Of a stretch of 64,000 nt of DNA, positions 42,201-55,470 are shown in pieces (position 1 is the first letter of the stretch; each line of letters begins with the position of its first letter). The translations under genes were made by a program, and so were the position numbers. The notes below the pieces were generated by a model. It saw only the letters and a list, made by a program, of their open reading frames with translations, made no database searches and was not told the DNA's origin. The stretch is from Homalodisca vitripennis. Its lineage: Eukaryota; Arthropoda; Insecta; Hemiptera; Cicadellidae. Where the stretch lies: positions 114,580,001 through 114,644,000 of the forward strand of contig NC_060215.1 in assembly GCF_021130785.1 (NCBI RefSeq), written 5' to 3'.

Positions 42201-42380
42201 GATTTGTATCGCATCACGGCAGAGCTCTTCAGATTTAATCCAGATTTATTTAATTATTTTCGTTTAAGATCATGGTTAGTTATACGTAACTTTATTGTGT
42301 TGCATTTGCTTCTAACAACAGCCATATAAAGCAAAGTATCTCATTAGTACAATTAGACATTTTAAGACTAAGGAATGTCT
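39200..42380. other. AT-rich intronic stretch
   Basis: No gene is seen. Small GC rises lie at 40390-40610 and 41930-42180; the second is crossed by a 108-codon minus-strand frame (41843-42169) without motifs. One isolated ATACGTAA lies at 42282. Confidence 0.4.
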
Positions 42381-43080
42381 AAACATTCCCCCTTCCGCCC
42401 CCCCCTCTCATGATCTCTTTATTTCAGAAATTGAAAACTGCCATATTATTGAAATAAAAGCAATGGCAGAAAGAAAAATATATTTTTGAATTTGTGTCCT
42501 TCATAGATATTGTTGAGTATTTCTGTTCAGCGCGATCAAAATATGAACAGTCATCATTGTAGTTCGTACATAATTCTGAAAATTCTGGCTTGACGGCAAC
42601 TCAACGTTGGGTCTTACCGTAAATAAACGGTTAGGACAGGAAAAGTATCGCATCTTTCCCAGTAAGCCAGAATGGTAATGTGATAATCCGGGCGAAACTG
42701 TCTGCGAGCGGATCAATAAGCCCTCCCCTGTACCTCCCCCGCGATTTCCTGGGGAGGGGGAGGCAAACGGCAGTGCAGACACTTAGGCGCAAACTTGGAA
42801 TTTTAAACAGAAATGTTTCTCTTGTTTTTAACCCTCGACGGCCGTACGGAACATGTGGGATTTGCATCAGCCGGAGTGATTTGAGCAGGGAGTATTTTGG
42901 GAGGGGGGATGTTGTGAGTGAAAGAATTATCCCCCCCTAAACACACGTGCCCGGAATTAAAACTGAGCTGTGTCGATAGCTATGGGCTGAATGCCTGTAG
43001 CAGATGTGTCCCATGTTATTGCCCGGATGGGGAACTCCCGTACAGCTCCCAGCGGTGTTGGATCTCGCTCTCTCGCCCAC
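42380..43080. promoter_or_regulatory. GC island with two G/C-run hairpins
   Basis: CCTCCCC (42733-42739) pairs with GGGGAGG (42751-42757), next to a second CCTCCCC/GGGGAGG pair further out. GGGGGGAT (42903-42910) pairs with ATCCCCCC (42929-42936) across 18 nt. A C-rich run, CCCCCTTCCGCCCCCCCC, opens the island near 42388. An 86-codon open frame (42680-42940) spans both hairpins but has no domain. Structured regulatory DNA or a G-quadruplex former is possible. Confidence 0.25.
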
Positions 43081-43239
43081 CTATACGTCTTTGATAAACC
43101 AACTTTTGTCGCAGAAACGTTTGTTTCATATTATTTACATATTCAATCAAAAGCACCCTATTGCTACTTCCAGAACGTTCAATATTTCTAGAATTATCGA
43201 TAAGAAAACTAGTAGATGATTTGATAAAAATCACCTTTC

Positions 43240-44040
43240 TTTACACATGAACGATTCTCACGTTTCTAATGTTAAAATATATGCTATGTGACAATGAGGT
43301 TTCACAGTATTCCTGAAAACTAAGCATTTTTCTAAAATTTTTACTGACATGATGTGATACAAAGAAAATCGAATCACACATGGAAGTACAGTAGTATACA
43401 GTTAAAAGTATTTGATTCAGGTAATTTAAGAACAAAACTTTAAAACTTTGTGAGGGATACTGGACACTTATTTTTTATTTCGATGGTACAATTATGTTAA
43501 ATATATGAGTTCTTGCATGCGGCTTGCAATTATGCTTTAATATGGGACTGTAAAAATAAATAGATAATAGATACAGAAAATAACAAGCGTATATACACCA
43601 AGCCAATGATCTCTAACTTAATAGTTCAATAACATTATAAATAGTAATAATAGTGGAAGTTAATACAAACATTTAAAAATACAATAGCAGAGTACAATTA
43701 ATCTAGGAAACAAATGTGTAAAGATTGTTAGACATTAAATATTATTGTAAATTAAATAGTCAGAATTGAAATAGAATTTTATCAACATGTAATGTACAAA
43801 TGTTTTCGTTATTTTAGTCGTTGCTGTAAACTAATACAATGTTCTTGAACAATTAATTAATTCCAAATTATTACTATAAAAACAATTAGATAAATGTTAA
43901 AACGATACTTTAAATTTAAATTTAGTTTTAATGAACATTATGGTTTATTGTTCGTTTCAAATTCGAAGAAAACCAAAGGAAGTCGAAAATGTTCACTAAC
44001 TCAAATGAAGTGTTCCGCGTCTTTATACAGCACACCGTAA
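43240..44040. other. AT-rich intronic stretch
   Basis: I see nothing but low-complexity AT-rich sequence here. Confidence 0.4.
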
Positions 44041-44300
44041 CTTTTAAGTAAATGAAAAACACAGCAAGAAGACACAAGAGTGCTGATGAACCTACAAGTA
44101 TAGAGTACGTATCAATACCAGGAACACCGACTGATGGGACTCCGCAGGGGTCACGAGACCCGACCACTACCAAGAACTGCCCCGGACGCCCGGTCGCCAT
44201 TTTGCGGTCCATAACTCAGTCGGTGTGTTCTAAGCGTCCATTACTTGTCGATTTGGCCCGTAACAGACCCGTAATAATCTCCAATGGCGTGTACTGAAGT
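44040..44300. promoter_or_regulatory. GC island with a strong PHO-type site
   Basis: GTCGCCATTTTGCGG (from 44194) carries the full GCCATTTT PHO/YY1 core, and CAATGGCG (44282-44289) a second core in the opposite sense. Two overlapping frames on opposite strands (81 and 94 codons) show no domain. Candidate Polycomb-type or YY1-type regulatory element. Confidence 0.25.
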
Positions 44301-46700
44301 ACCCTTCTCCATTGGTTTTCTATTCCTTTTGTTGTACATCTTTGTTCTTGTCAGAGAGCCACGGATTGTCTAAACGCCACAGTTATACATTTTATGTTAA
44401 TAGAAACACAGATTTTTACGGTTTGTTGAGATATTTCAGTTTAAATCACTATCACTACGTGTTACTGTCAGCGTGTTACTGTGAAATGTTGCTTTCCATT
44501 TCCCTTATTTAGTCTGCACCACACTTTCTTCCCTAGTTTTCAACACCAGGATGTAAATTCTTACAGTTCCTCAACTGAAAGGATAACTAATTAAAGCATT
44601 TCTGTTTTGTAATTATTTATATCAATCGGTGCACGTTTGAGTAGTAGATGCATAAATAATTATCACAAATATATAGTTAACACTACAGTAATTTATATCT
44701 TTCTAAAACCTTGTGTCAACTAAATTCATTAATACAGTTTACAATTCCTATTATTTCCTGTTTTGTTCAGTAACATTTTATTTATTTCCAACGGCAGCAG
44801 CCATTATTACAATTGACTACAAGAAGTACATGCATAATACAAGTTAGAAAAACGACAATGCTTCTATAAATATTAATTAATAAATACTCTAACTAATAAA
44901 AGATACAAATTTGCAAGTTTGAAGTAGACATGCAGTTGCTATTAGTTAGTGCAGTATACACATATAAAAAATTTTACGGTAACAATGTAACCCGACTAGG
45001 TGCAACAAATTTCAACTTGAATATACAAATATAAATTATTAACAAAAATAATGATCTAAAACGTAATATAGCATAAAATACTACCCTACTGATGAACAAT
45101 TGGCAGAACCTATAATCTTAAACTGTACATAACTAACTAAAAATTCTCTTTGTTGGTTCATTTTCATAGTTAACTTCGTTAAACAAACTAAATGCTTTAT
45201 AAGAATTATTGTGTACGTGTATAGAACTAATGTATCTTTGACGTATTTTTATGACTAGTAGTTAATTTCCATTTGAAATAAAAATATTTAGTTTCTTAAG
45301 ATTGTGTTTGATATATTTAAATTGTAAATTTGTTGTATTTTAATGATTTAATACAGCGATAAGAGTCGGATCTAACTGCGTTACTACTGATCGTACAGTT
45401 TGGAGTGTCTCTTATTTCAAAAATAAGGCTGATAGGCATTCAGATGCATTTTACTTCCCCATATTAATGCTAATTATTATAAAAAACTGTACATCCTAGA
45501 ATTTTGCAATTAACTCATTTGGAGGGTTATAACTCGAAGATTGTAATGAAACTTCCTGTTAGTTTCAGCATCCAAAAGTAACGCTTTTTGAAGTTCAACA
45601 TAGTTTCTATTAACGTAAACTCATGGTTGTTTAGGTATACCCGAATGATTAAACATTTTCTGTCAATTTACCTTTCTGAAACTGATGACATGCAACAACT
45701 TTTAGCTCAGGCCGGTTGAAATAATGAAAGGATATCCCCATAGGTTTCTTCAGTGATAATAGCTATGAATTTATTTGTTTTTCAAACGAAAACCTTAAAT
45801 GTTGTAAGGCTTTTCAATTCCTTGAGTTATAATTGTTTTCGCTGTTTACTAAAGTCTTTAAAATTAGTTAACTAGCCTTGTACTTTTTGTTATTTTCAAA
45901 TTTTAGATGTGATTTTACATTCAAATATTAGATTGTAACAAGAGTTGTTGAAGCTTCTTTCTGTAACTGTAACTGTAAAAAGAAGGGGTTTTTGCGTTTT
46001 ACGTTCCGCATGATGGCCGCTGGAGCCACATAAACACTATCCTCGAAACAGCAATACGGCATAAGTTGCAGTATCTCAGGTTTCTCTCACTAGCCATAAG
46101 ATATGTTATGATTAAAATTGTCATTGTTAATAAAATTATGACGGGCATAAGAATTTTAAAAAATCACTGCAGAAGGTTCATAAAATATATGTAAGTTTAC
46201 AAATAACTACGTTTGACAGCAAGAATTCAGTCAGTACAGCACTATTACATCAAAATATAAAGTGAATCTAATAACCCCAGCAATACATTGCAATACACCC
46301 CAGACTGAATAGAAATAGATAACAGATAAACACACTTCAATGCAACAATATCACAATAATAAGGTGGAAAATACGTTCTAGTTCGTAAACGAACATAAAA
46401 ATCAGAATTTCTTTTAATTATTTTTTTAACACGCAGTAATTTTTTCTCCATTGTGTTAATATTGGATGTAAAGTAATATACATTTCTTAACCCACATTAA
46501 ATAATTTTAGAGAAACAACAGAAAAGTAATATGATTCAAGTATACAGCCTATGTATATTCGATATTTTAATGTTGCAAAATATGAATAATCAGATGGCCG
46601 GTTAAAAATGGGTTTTGTCTCGTGAAAATTGGACTGGTCTATTACTACTGACTAATATATATTTTGTATTAAGAAGTTCCCTGTCCACGTAATAGCATGT
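44300..46700. other. AT-rich intronic stretch with isolated PHO-type cores
   Basis: No gene is seen. ATGATGGCCGC (46010-46020) and CAGATGGCCG (46591-46600) read as GGCCAT on the minus strand. A small CTGTAA triplication lies at 45961-45977. The rest is AT-rich. Confidence 0.4.
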
Positions 46701-47210
46701 AACGAAGGTCTAGCACTAGTTATGAATAGGTCCGACCCGGTTATTGTCCGTTACGGCCTCAAACGACGCCGTCAGTCAAGGCTAGAAAAGCGGATGACAA
46801 ATAAAAAGAAAACTGCCGGCTCGAAGCGGAGAACTGTATATAGTGCTAATTACTGTAAAGGCAGTTACGGGGTTGAGAGCCAATCAGAACTCGACACGTT
46901 CCCAATTACTGTCGACCTAACAGAGGTAAGAAGTACAATAAAAGTATAGCTCAGTAGCGAGTCTAGCAGTTAGGTAGTGTAGAGGAGCGGAGTGCGCAGC
47001 TTATTGAAGTCGTATTTCTCTAGAAATGGCCTCTGATTATAGTACAGCTATGCTGGAGGCAGCCACAGGATTGTGTGGAACATCGGGGCCGGCGCGGACA
47101 CCGAGAGACCCGGGTAGTCAGTCTGCCGTAGCCGCGGCTCTGAGGTATGACCTTTCCCTTGTTCTCATCCTGCGGTTGGGATGTCTTCATTTAGTCAGTC
47201 GGGTCTGGGT
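46700..47210 (+). other. Island with two open frames, each ending at a consensus splice donor
   Basis: A frame from ATG 46722 (MNRSDPVIVRYGLKRRR...) runs 68 codons to CAGAG|GTAAGA (GT at 46926), in phase 0. A second starts at 47026 with a good context (AGAAATGG, MASDYSTAMLEAATGLCG...). It runs 39 codons plus 2 nt to CTGAG|GTATGA, in phase 2. A TCAGTA initiator-like word (46951) with ATAAAAG 13 bp before it sits between them. Neither donor phase fits the abd-A homeobox exon, which needs phase 1. So these are not simple alternative first coding exons of abd-A. A noncoding or unrelated nested transcript is possible. Confidence 0.25.
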
Positions 47211-49950
47211 AAATTATACTTCTTCCCGTATAACCTGCAGAACATATATTTTACTACATGCATATATATATTACTACACGGTAATATATACCTTTACTAC
47301 ACGGGTTAAAGACCTTTAAAGGAGGAATTCAATCCAATTTTGTTACGAGGCTCATAAAAAAATTGAAACGTTTACACTATGTTCTTTTGTTATAGCTAAA
47401 TAATATTGCTGAATATATATTGACATGTTTATATTCGTGTATGATTTAAGTACTTTGTATTTTTCTAATCGAGTTTAGTTTCTGAAATGTACAAGGTTTT
47501 AACAATTCTTTCTTTACATAAATTATCTTTTAATAAGTAATAAACATGTCACTCTACCGAATCATATTTCATGGCACACTTCGTAAAGTTCATATCAAAG
47601 ATTATTGGGCCAGATTATAAAATATCCCGATTTTTGATTGAAACGCCAACACTCCTCTTACAATAGTAAAAATTCTTGTTTTGTTTGCTTTCAAAAACAA
47701 GAGAAACAGGAAGTGCTTTTACGTAAAAGGGTTGCACTACCTTAAGGGCTTTTGCACAAGGATATTGATATAAAATGTAATTACTTTTATAATTTTAGTG
47801 CTATCAAAGCCCTATTTCATAATTAAACTACAGAGTTAAATCTATTAAAGAATAGATGTAATAAATTTCCATTTCCTTTTAAATTTGTTAATATCGGAAT
47901 AGGAAAAGTCTAATTTTGATAGATACAGTTCTTTTAAAAACTGAACATTATTTGTATTATAATAACCATTATTTCTATAGGCCAATGAAAACTCTTTATT
48001 TGGTTACAGATGTCTTTATAAAACAAGGAATATTTAATACCCTTGGCAACATTTCAATGTACCTAAGCACGTATATACAGTACTTTCTATGTATTACATG
48101 TCACTTTTAAATAGGGACTGTAGGATTAAAGTATCATTAAAAACATATGGAGAAAATGAAAATGCAACCATCTGTTGTACTACATAGATTATAACAACTA
48201 GCATTAATACAAATTTTAGAGTATCAGCACTCAAAAAACTGTTTTCGTTTGTCCAAAAACAAAAATTCCAAAAAAACTTCAAGGTAAGATTGAGGCCAAT
48301 TTCACTTAACTACTAGTAATTTGACATATGTGTTGGATGGAGGTTTACACAGTTTACTGAACAATTCAATGACAATAATCATATAGTTAGTAAAGGCTAG
48401 TTAGATTCTAACTGAACATGTTCAATTTGTGTAGTTCTTAGTTAACACATAAATTTTGTACGATCAAATTAATGTGGTATATTTTCACACTAAAATCTAC
48501 CGCATTTATTTTAAACGGTGTTAGGCCATAACCTATAATCCCCATGCCGAAACCCCCACTAAGATAATTTGCAAAATCTTCTAATTATGTGATTTGAATT
48601 AGATATTGTTGGTTATGGTGTATCGTAAATGGAAGCAATATTGATATCGTAGATAACCGCATAGATACACAAAAACAAGGTGTGACAATCTCGTGAAATA
48701 AAAACTATCCATACTCGAGAGCAAAAATGCTACGTTCATCTCGCCACACTTTACGACCAGCTGTGGTCGAACAAAAACCTCAGTTGATTACTGATGTAAA
48801 AATCTGAACTGTTGTTACTATTACAAGAGAAAAATAGTTCAAGGTTTTTAATTATGAGCACACAAAAGCGGGCGTGTGGCAAGGTTCGCACGACCGAACC
48901 GAGGCAATACATCATTAGTATAATACTGGTGACGTTTTAATACCCTTCACTGATTAGCGGAAAGGAAATAAATTGGCTGTTATAAATTATTCTCTTTAAA
49001 AAATAGACATTTATATACATAACGTGGAAATTTTAATGAATGCGCCCATCAGGACTTCTACCACTTTCCCCTTACATTTATTGATTCCTGTAAGCAAAGA
49101 CTGCAACCTCTTCACACAGCGTATTATTTATTAATTTAGGCACTTTATAATAACTATCAATGATTATTATTAACAGATAAATAGCATAATATTATTTATC
49201 AACCCCGCCTCTGTTGATGAAGTTTGATTGAAGTTAATGTATAAGTCAAATATTTTTAGACGTAGAAACGTTAAACTCTGAGATCCACAACATTTGTCTC
49301 TAAGTAAACTATCTATTCTTTATTAATCGATAATGTTAGTTTTCTAAAATGCAGAGTAAATTACCTTGTAGTACCAAAAAAGTTGTTTTTTGAACATGTA
49401 AATCTTTTTGTTATTATATACGGTACCTTAAGGTGGGGGGGGGGGGGGGCTGAGTAAAAGTTCTAAACAAATTGTTTATGCTTTATTTTTTTGTGCTACA
49501 TACTATAGGTATGATTGTAATCTACTAGCATTTTTAAACAAATTGCATGTTACCATTGATAGAAATATTTATAATAATTTTGAACAAACGTTATTGGATA
49601 TAAACGGCGAAGATGAAATTATCAAACAACAATTTTAATTTTTGATTTTGTTTTTCATTTAATTAACATTATTGATGAACGCTTTGCTTCATTTACTGCA
49701 TTTTACAATTAGGCCCCCCCCCCCAAAAAAAAACAAATCCAAGAAAAGAATTTATGGTACAATTTTAATACTGATTGTGACTGAAGTAGACTCTAGTAAT
49801 GCGGCTATAGCTGTATTATCTTAAAATGTGAAAACTGCGCGGGGCTGCCTACAATTTGCTTACTTCGTACATTAGCTTCAACAGACTTATTTAAGAAGTA
49901 ATTTTAATTATTTACTGGCATCAAGCTATTTTGACCTTCAATGACTTCCT
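47210..49950. other. AT-rich intronic stretch with small inverted repeats
   Basis: No gene is seen. At 48720-48900 there are two short hairpins: CGACCA-GCTG-TGGTCG (48754-48769) and GGTTCG...CGAACC (48883-48900). A G15 run is at 49435-49449, and a C11 run followed by A9 at 49714-49733. Confidence 0.4.
49435..49449. repeat. Poly-G tract (15 nt)
   Basis: A pure G homopolymer, rare in AT-rich DNA. About 265 bp later an 11-base C run (49714-49724) could pair with it. Confidence 0.95.
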
Positions 49951-50500
49951 AATACAACCTTGAAGTCCATGAACCATATTTCTATCTTACTAGGCGGAAA
50001 CGGAGCCTCACCCGAAGAGGCGGTCGGGTCAGTGAAAACTGCAACAAACTCAGCTAAACAATTCAACTGGAGCGGTCCAAGATATAGGAATAGGTATTTA
50101 GACAGAGCGGGAGAGGCTAGCTATCGAGGCAGCCATGATGGCTGGGCGGGGGCTAGTCGCCTAGCAACCGTCCCCCACCCTTACAGTGTACTGTAGGGGC
50201 GCACACCCCGAGATCCTGACAAATGTCAGCAGATTAGCCTGCCAGTTCAGCGATGACATATTTATGTCCAGTTTCCACTAATTACTTAAGATTCCTGTTT
50301 AATCTTTACTCATTCGTCCCCATAACGACCGCTTCTTATCGTTACATCAATTTGCGTCCATCAAACATACACAGACAAGCTGTGAAAAACCGGCTACTCA
50401 CCACTAATTGGTTCACACCACAAACTGCACTCAAAACGACCCCTGAGTCTCCACTTAGGCAATGGCTCGTGGTTACATTTCACGTGGTGATATAAGTGAT
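49950..50500. promoter_or_regulatory. GC island with inverted GCCAT pair
   Basis: GCCATGATGGC (50132-50142) places two PHO/YY1 cores head to head around one base. It is followed by GGCTGGGCGGGGGC and CTAGCAACCG. The frame at 49960-50196 (78 codons) has no recognisable domain. Candidate regulatory island. Confidence 0.2.
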
Positions 50501-52100
50501 TCTGAAGTTGTAAGAAATCTACCTACGTTTATAATAAGACCTTCCTGTTACATAAAAAATCCACTGATTTATAAACTTTTTAAATTAACATGCGAGGGTT
50601 ATATGAACTCTTCTTTTCTTTGATGGCTGTGGAGGTGGTGGGAACGCGGCTATAAGGGATCTGTTAGATCTATAATCAAAATACGTTTAATTAAAATATG
50701 CTATACATTTGAATTATATAGTAATGTGCAATACAAATATTTATAGCCCACAAGTGAAAGAGCTGTGTATTTACTTTAGATTCATGCAACAAAAACTTGT
50801 TTCATCACATTAAGTAAATGATAAATCATACAAACAGCAGTAGAGTAAATGGTTTGATTTCTGCAAAAATACTATTCCAAGAAATGCTCTTCAAAACCTC
50901 AACTCCTTGCTGGAAATGTCCGTTATGCCATTAGTTTTTAGGGTCGGACGCTAATATTTATAGTACTTAAATTGTCAGAAACAAACGGAAATGAGGCGAG
51001 TCAGAATATAAATGACAGAGGAAATCAACGATATAATGGTCATGATACGAATTCACGATTACGGAAATGTGAACGGATAACTGGTACCAACACAGCGACT
51101 GTAGCTGGTATTCATGTAGCTTATTCCAAGCACTGAAGTCCATATATAAATAAATAAAGCTGGCCTGAATCGTAGGTTTAACTATCTCAAGCAGCAGAGA
51201 CGTTAGTGCCTACCACCCCAAGAAGTGCGTTCTTATCTGAGCAAACTATGTCCTGAATGGAGTGCTGAATGCTGAAGTAAAATGCATTTATGCTGTTCAG
51301 GTATTAGTTAAATTATGATTACTTTAGTAGGAACTTAGCCATATATAGGTAAGCATACATAATTACCCCACAATGAATGAAATTAAATTAATTTTAAAAT
51401 TAAGTATTCATTTTAAAACATTATCGTAAAACGTCTCCAGAAAAACTAATAAACACCAACATTGGGTACTAACAGAGTACGTAATTCGGCAACGCAAGTT
51501 AGTGAGTCTCACTTATATTGTATTCGCTGAGGTGTCAGACACCGTGTAATTGAAGGTATCTCCATTAACATCTGGTCGAGAGCCCACTACAGTGTCAGTT
51601 GTTGGTCGCTCCCAGTTTCAATTAACGCTAGCGCCCATAAACCATCTCAAGAGCCCATTACACTGATAACCTCTGTTATCTCTTATCAGAGCCTCCAGGA
51701 GTTTGGCCCGTATAAATAAACACTTATTCGAGTCTCTTATTGACAACTCGGAGTTAATTTGTATACACTTGCTAGACTTTCTTAGTATTCTATAATTGCA
51801 TTGATTTCGTGGTATCCTGTTACTATTTCTCTTAAACATCGTACTACGCTGATGCACACGTACCGTATATTAATATCGTTCAAAACTACGCTAATTAAAT
51901 TTGTTACAGATTAAGTAAAAATGTTAATCTGTCAACTAAAACGCTGCAAGTTTGAAAACAATTAATGATTTTCGAGAATTAAATTATAATTAATCGAAAT
52001 TAAATTTAATTAAACTGCCCATAGTATTTAACAATAACAGTTAACTATCACAAAACAAATTATAACACCTGGACTTTCAAGCCTAATCGAAATAAATACA
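50500..52100. other. AT-rich intronic stretch
   Basis: No gene is seen. CGCTAGCGCCCAT (51626-51638) is shared with 18823-18835. A modest GC rise lies at 51480-51720. Confidence 0.35.
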
Positions 52101-52990
52101 TTTTTAAACAATATTAATCTGAATGACTCCCACGGAGCGAAAGCTCGAACCACTCTCCCTCCTCAGCTGTGTCGATCTCGAGGCAAGGCTAGACTCTGAG
52201 GTTAACGGATAGCCCTGTCGGAGCCAACAAGGCTGCGAGACAAATCAGGTCGAATGACTAGCGTCCGGGAAAGTATCGGTTGCCGCCCTGCAGATCTAGA
52301 TCTGATCTGTACATGAAGTGGACGTGATCGCGGCCTACGTTTTGCCACAACCACCATTGTTGCCACAATTAGTGTTCGATGAAGGTCGAGAAGTGGCAAC
52401 ATCGCAGATGGCCGGATAGCCAGCTGGTTGTCCGCTGCCCTGTCACCACATCCCCCGTCCCTGACCCGGCCGGTTTGGACCACCTGGAACAATGGTTCTC
52501 AACTCGACTTTTTCAGCGCGATTCAATTGCCAATACACCTTTATCAGTCATTATTTTGATCTTTTTTTACCCCTCAGCTCAAATTTTGTAATTGTCGAAA
52601 ATGTCTTCTTGATGATTTGTGTGAGGTGTGCTTCCACGCAGTTTTTTAGATCAGGGCATCCAGTGACCGTAGGTCAGATGTTTGACTTCTTGTCTATTAT
52701 TTTTGAAGCCTATCAAACGTTTTTTACTGGCCTATATCAATGTATACCGGGTGCTTGATAAATCAAGACCCATCTTCAACATTTATTTCAGTGTTGTCTA
52801 CACATGTATCCAACCACCGCGCGCCGTCAAATTTCTGCCACTGAGGCTTCCAGCGTGTGAGCTGTTATTTTTGTTAACTCTCGCACTTTGTTATCGAGAT
52901 CCCGTAAGGTTTTGGCCCGGTTTTGTGTACTCCTTCTGTAATCCAACATATATATATATTACAGGCACCATTGCATATATTTTGGGTATT
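52100..52990. other. GC island followed by possible transposon-derived sequence
   Basis: CAGATGGCCGG (from 52405) is a PHO-type core inside a GC-rich block (52130-52480). At 52490, CAATGGTTCTCAACTCG resembles the start of hAT-family terminal inverted repeats, but no matching right end was found. Several overlapping 70-105-codon frames on the + strand (52379-52999) have no transposase motif. Interpretation is weak. Confidence 0.2.
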
Positions 52991-53110
52991 GACTTATAAA
53001 GCATCCTAGCATAAAACTTATATCAGTTATTGACTTATCAAACACCCTAACATATAGGGTATTATTAGGTACTGGACTCATCAAACACCCATTTGCCCAT
53101 TACCTAACAA
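52987..53110 (+). repeat. Degenerate ~42-bp tandem repeat (3 units)
   Basis: TATTGACTTATAAAGCATCC (52987), TATTGACTTATCAAACACCC (53028) and TACTGGACTCATCAAACACCC-like sequence (53070) start successive units, with periods of 41 and 42 bp. A related CTTGATAAATCAAGACCC lies upstream at about 52755. Confidence 0.6.
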
Positions 53111-55470
53111 AAGTACTTACAAGTTTTGTGTATTAGTGTTTGAATTAAAGTTACAGGAAAAATCTTTATGCTTTATAAAAAAACTAGAAAAAGTTGAAAA
53201 AAATTATTTTAATTCTTCTAACAAGTTATTAAACTCAAGATTCAAGTTCGTTATTTTGGTGCTAACCTGATTGAGATAATGATGCGATTCTATGGCTTAC
53301 TTTCATTCACGCGAATGTAGAGTTAATGAATAATATAAATGGCATCAAGACATAGAAGTTCAAATTTATATGTTTGAAAAATGGGACACACATCGGATGG
53401 ATTCTTTGTGCGTTATGTTGAGAAATTTGTATTAAATATGGTTAATGTGATATTGTATTTAAATTAAAAACTGTTGTTATAGTCAAAAAGTAACGGTAGA
53501 GAAGTTTTTAAGTTAGAAAGATTGCAACATCCTAAAATAATATTTAAGTAATTGAATCTAATATTTAACAAATTCTACGATCCATAAATAAGCGGAGCAT
53601 TTAACTGTCAGGAACGTACATTGATACATCTGTATTTAATAAAAGAAATGGCAGAAAAGTTTTCCATGACCAGTAATAATCATGTAATTAAAACATAAGT
53701 TTGACCTTCTTGATTTCTCTATGAAGTAATTTTATAACATATAGAAAAATACAGACATTGAGACATGAATTTAAGGATACTTTTTTATCTAAAAGGTTGA
53801 ACGTTTCATGAAGTTTTGTGTTACCCCAGCGGAATTGTAAAATCATTTACAAGACATTATGAGTCAAATAGAAATAGGGCCTCGTGGCAGATAAACTATT
53901 GATCAGCCTTGTGCAGGTAATGATTATTACAGGAAATCTTGATTTATAGAGTTTAGCACAGTTTGGAGGAGCCGTCAAGCGTAGAACTCTCAGCACAACA
54001 TTAGACACTGATTAACACAGCAGCATCTGATAATGGTGACCTGATACGTATCAGTAGGCCATTCTCCGTACTCGGGCACCAGAAACTAATCATCTCCTTT
54101 GCCTTGCGGAGTATGACCAGTATTTGATCATCCCTGTAAGCGGAACTGGCTTGGGTGAAAACGTATTAACAACTTCACTTCATTGTTTGTAGCATTGTTA
54201 AGAATATCTATTATACGGAACTTGGATAAAGAATCAGAATACTTACTTAGTATTATTTTTACAGATATTGTATTTATTTTGTGGACAGTTCCACTATGTT
54301 CAGCTCAACTCCCCTCCCCCCAAGGGATAGATGGAGGGAATGTTTTATATTTGAATATAAACATAATTAAAATACAAATTCTTTAGATAAGAATAAAAAA
54401 CAAGATTGGTCCTTAAATATATGAAAACTAACTAACAGAACCATATCAATAATCAAACCTTAATGCTCAGTTAACATAATGAATAAGAGAACATTTCAAA
54501 ACACAAATTTTGAAACTTCCTTGTGCTGCTAACATGACTATTAATATCACCGTTAGCATTAATAAATAATCTAGAAAATCAACAAAAGAAAATAAACATT
54601 ATAATGACTTACAGTATTAAACCTATATAACATGTAATATTGGATAAAAAATAAATTGGTAAATAATAAAAAAAAATTGGTAAATAATCTGATGGGCATC
54701 CCTGGCGTATTGATTGCTATTAATTTTGCCTCACAATTTAATTGAAATAAATTTAATTAACGATAAAAACTTTATAAATGATTCCAGATAACTGAACAAT
54801 GACCCAGTCTAGTTGTTATGTACCCAAAGTATAAAGACTTAATTGGACCTATTGATGAAATATATTTGATTTTTCTTATTACAAATCCTAACATTTTATA
54901 AATATACTTGTTGAAATATTATATGTATTAACAGAAATAAAATTTATAATAAAGCTAATAAGATTTAATGATTTAATTTCGTTCAAAATTTCAAGTTTAT
55001 TTATGGCCATTTATGGAATATTGCATAGGACTTGGCTGTTTTAATACTGAAGAACTGATACAAAAACAATTTTAATGCTTCATTATAGACGATTGAACAT
55101 GAAACATACAAAAAGCGTATCCGATAAATATTAAAATGAAGCCCTACCCTTGTGTCAGTAAACAAGTCTATTACAACTTAGTAATAAATAAAAGTTGTCA
55201 GCACAAAGAAAGCACTTAGTATTTTCTAAAATTTCGGGTAAGTGTTCATAATTAATATAAATAAAAGAGATCCAAGTTTAGAAACCTGTGGGACTGCAAA
55301 GGTACTCCATCAGTAATGAAACGATTTGTTATCGATACATCGTGATCATGTTTCAAATACGATTGTAATTGGATACGTAATTCTTCTATTCTTACTCCCA
55401 GTAATTTTGTTCTCCCACTGCGTCTAAAATAATTCCTTGTTGAAAACCGATTAAAATTTAACAGTATTTT
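53110..55470. other. AT-rich intronic stretch
   Basis: No gene is seen. A GC-balanced patch lies at 53870-54170. A 15-bp word AAATTGGTAAATAAT is repeated at 54653 and 54674. One isolated ATACGTAA lies at 55373. Confidence 0.4.

Noticed and set aside
47026..47142. Alternative first coding exon of abd-A (MASDYSTAMLEAATG...)
   Set aside because: The donor leaves phase 2, which cannot join in frame to the phase-1 homeobox exon. It is kept only as a finding about a possible other transcript.
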